From Macrolepiota albuminosa (Eukaryota; Basidiomycota; Agaricomycetes; Agaricales; Agaricaceae), in the NCBI GenBank assembly GCA_027475525.1, contig JAMWFC010000116.1:805826-869825 (forward strand): DNA of 64,000 bases, written 5' to 3'. Below, piece by piece: positions 57,366-64,000 of the stretch (the first letter of the stretch is position 1; each line of letters opens with the position of its first letter). Both the position numbers and the translations under genes were made by a program. Below the pieces are notes generated by a model. That model worked only from the letters and a program-made list of their open reading frames with translations. It was not told where the DNA came from and did no database searches.

Positions 57366-58052
57366 CTGTGCACCGTAGAACAGTTATTTTCCCTGATGTT
57401 CGACACTGTGGAGACTCGGTATGTTCCCTTCATACCATCTACACAAGCATTTACATAGGTGATTTAGGATTCCATATTGCTACTTCCCGGACGCCAGTTG
57501 GTTTTTCTCTCCTATGGTGTCTTCGTATACGACATAGGAACAATGACTGACGAACAACCTATCGCCCCCGTAATCCCCGATGTTCCGTCAGAAGCACGAT
57601 GGTCAAAACCAAGCGATTATATGCTAGTTGGATTGAGACACCATCAATCGATTCAGCACAATGACGCCGTTATTCTTGTTATGACTCGCGAACAGCATAT
57701 TTGGCATCTGGTGGTTCCTCATGACGTTGAGCATCCACCACATCTCGAGGAATATATGGAAATATCTTACGACTATAGGCCACAGGCGGCCGTAACAAAC
57801 AAGGCGCTTTTGCAGAGGAGATACGGCGGTTACATGATTTACAGAGATCAGAATCGTCTGGCTGACGTGAAACTTGGCCCTGCGACACTTCGTGAGAATG
57901 CATGTTCACTCGACGGATTTTTTTTCGGATACAAGGTAGAAAGACTCTTCCTTACCCATCTTTTGATTGAGGACATTGGACGCATCATAATCGGGGAGGG
58001 ATATAAAACATTCTACATTCTTGAAACGTCTAAATTTCCCAAATTTCTCTGA
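57366..58052 (+). pseudogene. F-box protein gene C, 3' part
   Basis: CTGT at 57,366-57,369 is the right target-duplication copy. Coding sequence resumes at 57,370 in phase with the break at 46,649 (HRRTVIFPDVRHCGDS). An intron at 57,419-57,467 matches gene B, and the last exon runs 57,468-58,052 (ILLPGRQLVFLSYGVFVYDI, LIEDIGRIII, ending ETSKFPKFL). This part has no damage of its own. Confidence 0.9.
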
Positions 58053-58215
58053 TGTGTAACATGGTATAGTAAACTAGTTTATGCACTCGGACACGTAAAA
58101 ATTCATTTACGATCAAGTCTGTCTAGTATTTTAACTAAACCCTGGCACTAGACCAACACAAAGCAAAATTGTACTCACTGCTAATGTAAGCTAATGATTT
58201 ACACTGAACTCATGC

Positions 58216-60428
58216 ATGTTACTCTGCTCGATGCTGCCTCTCCAGCCCCACGCTCGACGCACATTCCTTGCCTCCGTCCTCAACGCCTGCACCCCCGACG
58301 AGCTCCTCTACATCTCCCACACCATCGCCCCGCTCCTCCAGCGCGACTGGATATCCACTCTCCCAACCGAGATCGCCCTGTGCATCCTGCGTTATGTCGA
58401 CAGCCCCCGGACACTCATGCGGATCGGCACAGTGAACAGCAAGTGGCGCACAATAGCGCGCAGCGAGGAGCTGTGGCGGAGCATGTGTATGAGGTGGGGA
58501 TTTGACGTGCGTAAACACAAAATCTCATACTACGCCGATTTCAAGAATTCTTACATGAAACGTACGTCTGCTTACTCTTCCTTCTTCCTGCTAACCCTCC
58601 CCCAGTCCAATGCTGGTCAAAAGGCGGTCGTATATTGCGCACACACTATCTCTCCTCGTCCCATCCTGGCCCACAGACCCAACACCAACCCGACACGGGC
58701 GTCGTAACATGCCTCGCCCTCGACGCGTCCTGGATCGTCGTCGGACTCGCCAGCTCCCGCATACACGTATTCAGCGCAAAGACTGGTGTGCTCGCTCGCA
58801 CTCTCGTCGGCCACGACAGTGGTGTGTGGGGGCTTTGTTTGGTCAGCGCTCTTGGGCGACCGAGGGAGAGGAAGAAACACAAAGCAACCACAGAACTATG
58901 GCGGTCCCTCCCACGCGCCTTAAAGACCGCCGTAGGACTTGACTCTGATTGTGTGGACTCTGATTTTGATGATGTCGAGGATGAGGACGTTCACACAGGT
59001 ACGCATCGCAATCTCGTGTCTCTCCCCTTCCTACTTGTGTCTCAGCCAGCCCGAACGCTTGGCAAGAAAAGTACACCCCTGAGCACCAGAGCGACCCCTG
59101 TTTTGCATCAGAGGGGTGGGGCCAACCCAATGCGCTCGTTATCAGCGGGGGGTGCGACAAGGTCGTCAGAGTGTGGGATGTCCAATGCGGGTACGTGTTC
59201 TCCTAATGTCCAAACTCAGCTGCCTATTTCCACAGACACTGTATTTACACCCTCCAAGGGCACACATCGACGATCCGGTGCATGCGCACAGTGCACAGGC
59301 GACCACTCGCGGTGACGGGTTCGCGTGACGGGACACTGCGCACATGGGACATCCAGCGTGGGTGTGCCATGCACGTTCTCGAGGGGCACACAGGCAGTGT
59401 GAGATGCTTGGACGTCAACGGCGTCAGAGCCGTCAGCGGAAGCTATGATAACACTTGCCGTGTGTGTCCTTGCTCTCGCTCTCCGCCGGCAACATGAATT
59501 TGAATTTGATGTGTAGGTGTGGGATTTAGACACGGGAGAATGTCTGCACGTCCTTGCAGGGCACTTTCACCAGGTGTATACGGTTGCTTTTGATGGTGTT
59601 CTCATCGCTACTGGCGGGCTGGACACCACGATCCGGATATGGGACGCGGAGTCTGGGTGAGTCCCGAGTTCGTGCCTCTTGCTGATACTCACTTACCTGC
59701 ATGTATGTGGAAGAACATGCCAGGCGCTCCTGCATGGTCACACTGCGATCGTGTGCCAGCTGCAGCTGTCGAGGAAGCACAGGGTGCTTGCGACGGGCGC
59801 ATCGGATGGTCGCGTTATTGTGTTTGCGCTGCCTGCGGGGGGCCAAGATGAATTTGAAGATGATCAGGACAGTGTTCACCCACTCCCGCTGCCGTATGCA
59901 GACACGGATGCAGACAGATCATGTAGTGGCGTTCCTGTGCCTCCTATGTACACCCAACCCCAACCCCAGACACCACCGCCACTACACCCGCAGCACCCAC
60001 TGCCCACCCCCCCGCAAACATGCACGCGCGCACAACCACGTACACAACCACAAAAAAGACCCGCATACGCACCGCTTTACCGGCTCTCGGCACACACGTC
60101 GTCAGTGACAGCACTACAGTTCGATGCGCGGTTCCTCGTCACGGGTGGGCATGATGGGCACGTGTGTGTGTGGGAGATGGGGACGGGACGGTTTGTGTGT
60201 CGCCTTGGAAATGCTGGTGCTGGTAAGGGGGTAGGGATGAGTGAGGGCGTGTGGAAGGTTGGGTTTGTACGGGCTGGTGGTGGCGATGGTACCGGGGATG
60301 GCGATAATGGGGGGCAAGGGAAAGGGGGAGAGGAGCCAGGGGATGTGTGTGTTGTTGCAGGGAGGAGGGAGGCGAGGACTGTTTGTGATTTTTGGGTGTT
60401 TGGAGAGCATGTGGGTGGGGTGGTGTGA
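58216..60428 (+). CDS. F-box / WD40-repeat protein (Cdc4/Met30-like SCF receptor)
   Basis: Six exons (58,216-58,561; 58,606-58,998; 59,046-59,190; 59,236-59,461; 59,517-59,656; 59,714-60,428) join in phase to 1,965 bp, or 654 residues. The F-box is WISTLPTEIALCILRYVDSP with WRTIARSEELWRSMC. WD40 blades follow: VVTCLALDASWIVVGLASS, LVISGGCDKVVRVWDVQCG, VTGSRDGTLRTWDIQRG, AVSGSYDNTCRVWDLDTGE, IATGGLDTTIRIWDAESG, LATGASDGRVIVFAL and FLVTGGHDGHVCVWEMGTG. Proteins of this build recognise phosphorylated targets for an SCF ubiquitin ligase. Two low-complexity inserts stand out: an acidic one after blade 1 and a Pro/His-rich one (about 59,930-60,060). The gene is GC-rich and intact, unlike its neighbours. 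It might be extended upstream by another exon. The orthologue (Met30 or Cdc4 type) was not resolved. Confidence 0.88.
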
Positions 60429-60776
60429 GTGCCGTGATAAGCTTGGGATATGTGGTGGAGTGGAGTATAGTTGGTGGTTGTAGATGTAGGTTGGTTTTTT
60501 ATTCTTCATTTGGGTTCTTTTTTTTTCTTTGGTGCCGGGGAATGTATGGATTTGTTGGGGTGTTTACAAGGACGTTACGGCTATACGGCTTACATGCATA
60601 CATGCAGGTTCTGAGAAGGGTTAGATGTTTGAATTTGAATTTTAACGAAAACAGGCAGGTCCGATTTCATAACGAGAAGAGGTAATGACAACCAAGGGAA
60701 TCAACTATGTATACGTATGGCTGAAAAGTCAATGATGTGAAAGCAAGTACAACACTAAGAAATTGTCTATTCATAA
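60429..60776. other. Spacer
   Basis: It holds the 3' flanks of two convergent genes. G/T-rich start; nothing else is seen. Confidence 0.5.
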
Positions 60777-61212
60777 TCAAACAGTTATGCAATCAGTAAC
60801 TGAAAGGAGAAAGCGCTGTTGACCATTAACATAAACTCCTCCAAGCCACCCAAATTCACGGCACAGGCCAATGCTAATAAACCGTCTCTCACAATCTGCT
60901 ATACTTGCAAAGCGACCACCTTGGTGTGTTGCGGTTGCAACACCAGAAGTTTGATGCGCACTGTTTTGATTCCAATGATTTCTACAGTATGTAGTGCTAA
61001 ATTTTTGGCTACCGAGCGAAGGAGGTGAAGTTCGAGTTAAGTTATTAAGTTTCATTGTGAGGCAATTTGACGACGTACAGTTCAGTTGTACTGGCTATAT
61101 GAGTACCAGTGCATGTTGCATCTTCAGCTTTCCAACATTTATTCTGTGCCACAACACCATGGAGTGTGGCGTAGAAGATCATCGTGACAGGAATGAGGAT
61201 GGAAACGCGCAT
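60777..61212 (-). CDS. Small secreted cysteine-rich protein
   Basis: Exon 1 (61,079-61,212) starts at ATG 61,212. An intron of 70 bp (61,009-61,078, GTACGT ... GGTAG, with ACTTAAC-type branch motifs) leads to exon 2 (60,777-61,008). The exons sum to 366 bp, or 121 residues. The N-terminus MRVSILIPVTMIFYATLHGV, followed by VAQ, is a typical signal peptide with cleavage probably after VVA. The mature part has six cysteines (QNKC, DATC, TTYC, IADC, IGLC, VTDC), an even number that could form three disulfides. No family is recognised. Small secreted cysteine-rich proteins of fungi are often expressed at surfaces or during host contact, but nothing here shows that. The main risk is the splice choice, although it is the one that keeps both halves in frame. 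Confidence 0.68.
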
Positions 61213-64000
61213 ATCTGAGGATGTCTGCAAGTGAAGTACAGTCACTCTCAAAAGTTGTGGCTCTCTGGTGAAGACAAAGTCCTCGTAGGAGCTTGGATTG
61301 TTATGCACAATGAAGCAGACTTTATAGCAGTGTCCTAGATCAGAAGCTTACTGGAAATATGACAGCCCCAAGTTGTAGTAACTAGGTATTATCCATATAG
61401 ACATATGTGATCTAATGTCACTGCAAGGTTTGAACACACCTTCGTTCGGTAGACAAGGGCTACCTTCCCTTTACCTTCGTCTGATTGGGCAAAAGAATGA
61501 ATAAATAGATAAAATTCAAATGCCGGCAAGCTACACTACCGAATTCAGAAGCGGAGGTGACAATTTCAGGGAGAAGGAAATTTCCTGATCCTATTCTATT
61601 AGAAAAGTTAGCTTCACGTCCGGAGGTGTGTTAATTTTTTTTTCTTCTCCAACCTCTAAGTAGCCTTAGCTAAACCTATCTGTGGTAACTATAATAGAGG
61701 TTATCCAAGTAGCGCTTCAGCTATTGCACGCCTTAATTGCTTTACATGTAATAATCCAAATGGAGCGACATCTAATGAGGATAGATATGCAATGTATCCT
61801 TATTCTATTTCCAAAATGTGCCGTCTCAGTTGCGTGCAAGTTTCCCCGCATAGGGCTCTCTTCAACTAAGTTGGGTTTATTATGATGTTCCGTGTGACAT
61901 TTTCTACATAAAGGGATCTGCTTTCTATTTATCTAGCATCTCATGGTCAGCGGATAATTACTTTGTCCAAATATTTGTTTCGTCGGAAAATATCCAGAAA
62001 GAATTGCCCGCACAACAAGTTACAAGTACTAGATGTGGGAGCGTTCAAGTAATACCTTGGTGACTATCTTACTAGTGAGTTTTGGATCTGCGACAGAATT
62101 TCTTGAGGCAGATGAGCCAAATGCATGAAATTCTATGCCTGATCCTATTTAATTATTGATGGTAGTAAGCATATGAGCCCATTTCTCCTCCCGCTAGCCT
62201 TCTGGTTGTATGCTTGAAAAGTCTGCACACTTGCAGTTAAAGTTTCGCATTAGGGGACATCACGGATGAAACCTTAATGGCACTCAAGAGCTTGATGTCC
62301 TGCTCCATAAATCTAGAGCCATCTTCTCTCAAAGGAAGGCGCCAAAAAGATGGCACACTAATGATCAAATGTCGAATCACCCAGGACCTTGCTGCCGTGT
62401 TCAATTGTTATTTACCCAGGCTGTTTCTACCTTAATCTAGTCTTGGGTAGTGACCACCCAATTCTTTAGAACAAGGAACCGAGTATCCCTGGACCATGGC
62501 GTGCACGAAGAGAATAATCATTCTAAACTGCCTGTAATCTACCAAGTATAGAGCCCTTTTCGGATTCTGCTCAGTGAACCGAATATTCCTGGAACATGGC
62601 ATGCACCACAGAAGAGAATAATCATTTAATGTGACTAAACTGCCGTCGATGCATCAAGTATACAGCGCTTTCGGATTGCGTTACACATCAGCCACCTAAT
62701 TTGTTGAGCTGGACAGAATGAGGGTAGACAGCCCCGAAGCGTCGTCACCGGGGATCCCACTCTCATCCATGCCGAACATCTCGACACAAGAACAAATCCA
62801 AATTGAAGAAAGCACTAATATGTCGAAAACGCGAAACATAGAAGTCGATAATACCATAGGGCTCGCCAGTGACGACACTCATCCTCATGAGTACCGAGTC
62901 ATTTTATCGCGAGTCCCTGGCGGCTTCCACAGCTAAAAAATCTAACTGTCGAACACGGGGACCTGTGTCAATTCCGACTGGCGTAAAATCAAAGGGTTCA
63001 ACCAGTGTTTCCTGCCATCGCTTGATGTGTAAACGTGATTGTTCTGTTCTATCAGGTGTATTGCTACAGGTTTTCGTACATGGGCTGGCCTTGCTCCCTA
63101 CTTCAAGTTCAATAACCTTACCGTTGAAAAATATAAAATGATCAGTAGATGCTTCAAACATGAAAATGCCATGTCATTGTTCTGTCTTCAATATAACACA
63201 GCTGTCTTCCAGCCATTCCTAGTGCACCAACTGTTGAAAGGGTTCGGCTGCCAACTAGATCTACAGAACACGATGTACTTACTCCAGCGACCGTGCAACC
63301 AAAACGGTTTCAACCCCGTTCTATGGTGTTTCAGTCCCAATAGATAGACGTTTGAAGCCTGTTTCGAATCAGTTCTTCACGTAATTTTCACTTGCGAGAC
63401 ACCCTCCATCCAAATGCAGGATCAACAAAGACGGCCTGTGATGGAAGAACAGTTTCTACCAGACCTGCTCCGCGAGCACCGGGGGAGAGTTTACATTCGA
63501 CAAGATCTCTGGGCATCTCGGGCCGGAATGAAAACGTTTCGAACCCATGTTGGCCAAGTGATACCGTCTTTTCCTCCGATACGGAGTCATATTACTAGCA
63601 AAAGCAGGCGTATTAGATTCCATGTACAGCAAATTGGACACCGAAGTATCTGCCAGAACTTAGGTTGGCGGGTACTGGTGCACTAATGACGTGAATGAAG
63701 AGCGCTGCCAAATTCCTTTCCTGTTCGAGTCTGTAGACGGGCATGACATACCGCATTGATTGAGGCTGTACGCGAAACTGAGATGCCCGCCGATACACTT
63801 CACAGCTTCCATTCTGTCAAGCTTCAGGTTATTCTAGTACCCGGTGTGTCCCCAATGGTGATAGTAAGATTCATCAGAGCGAAGAAAGCAAAGGAATCGA
63901 CGTCCATCCAGTAAATGACGAAGAAGGAATCGAAAAATACTGAGTGATGATACTGAGTAATGATAAAGTAGAAACCTAAAAAGGGTGGAGCACGGGGTCT
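61213..64000. other. Gene-poor end of the window
   Basis: No gene I can support. A plus-strand frame at 63,414-63,686 (90 codons) and a minus-strand frame at 62,904-63,161 have protein-like composition but no start context, motif or clear introns. A degenerate duplication with 100-bp offset lies at about 62,477-62,680 (ACCGAGTATCCCTGGACCAT and a diverged second copy). Confidence 0.45.

Noticed and set aside
63414..63686. 90-codon plus-strand open frame
   Set aside because: Protein-like, but without motif, start context or supporting neighbours; not enough for a gene call.

Overview
The window is genomic DNA from a filamentous basidiomycete, most likely an Agaricomycete. The evidence is the many short (about 40-75 bp) GT-AG introns, a lineage-expanded F-box family, a JmjC-like gene, a fungal-type Helitron with an N-terminal DUF6570-like region, and several Ty3/gypsy lineages. 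It is an accessory, transposon-dominated region with few ordinary genes.

Layout. 1-3.76 kb: 3' end of a chromodomain gypsy element, with an antisense intron-containing gene between pol and the 3' LTR. 6.3-12 kb: a second chromodomain gypsy element, dead through many nonsense changes. 12-14.5 kb: gene-poor, with about 170-bp degenerate tandem repeats. 14.6-19.3 kb: a large JmjC-domain gene with early stops. 19.5-28.2 kb: a Helitron on the minus strand (HUH Rep, PIF1-type helicase and a C-terminal USP-like cysteine peptidase) flanked by inverted arrays of a 28-bp unit. 28.5-33.1 kb: a divergent pair of intron-rich genes of unknown function, followed by a third array of the same unit. 35-36.7 kb and 43.7-58 kb: three paralogous F-box genes. 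The third is split by a complete gypsy element of about 10.7 kb with 4-bp target duplications, gag/pro/pol in successive frames, and its own antisense multi-exon gene. 37-43 kb: CpG-poor, AT-rich DNA with a decayed solo LTR (inverted, same family as the first element) and a dead pogo/Tigger-type transposon. 58.2-60.4 kb: a well-preserved six-exon F-box/WD40 gene. 60.8-61.2 kb: a two-exon gene for a small secreted cysteine-rich protein on the minus strand. The rest to 64 kb is gene-poor.

Assembly warning. I found 17 direct tandem duplications of unrelated sequences, all with an offset of exactly 77 bp. All look exact by eye except one with a single mismatch. A constant length on unrelated sequences is not biological; it fits uncollapsed 77-mer overlaps between contigs from a de Bruijn assembly. 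Because 77 is not a multiple of 3, each copy inside a gene shifts the frame. The Helitron gene, the antisense gene of the first element, the third element's gag and one of its LTRs are all affected. An independent check is that the two LTRs of the 10.7-kb element measure 962 and 1,039 bp, a difference of exactly 77.

No pathway links the genes. The themes are transposons carrying unusual extra genes (antisense accessory genes, a peptidase-fused Helitron, a possible Helitron-associated cargo block) and decay by C-to-T change at CpG, consistent with methylated transposon DNA.
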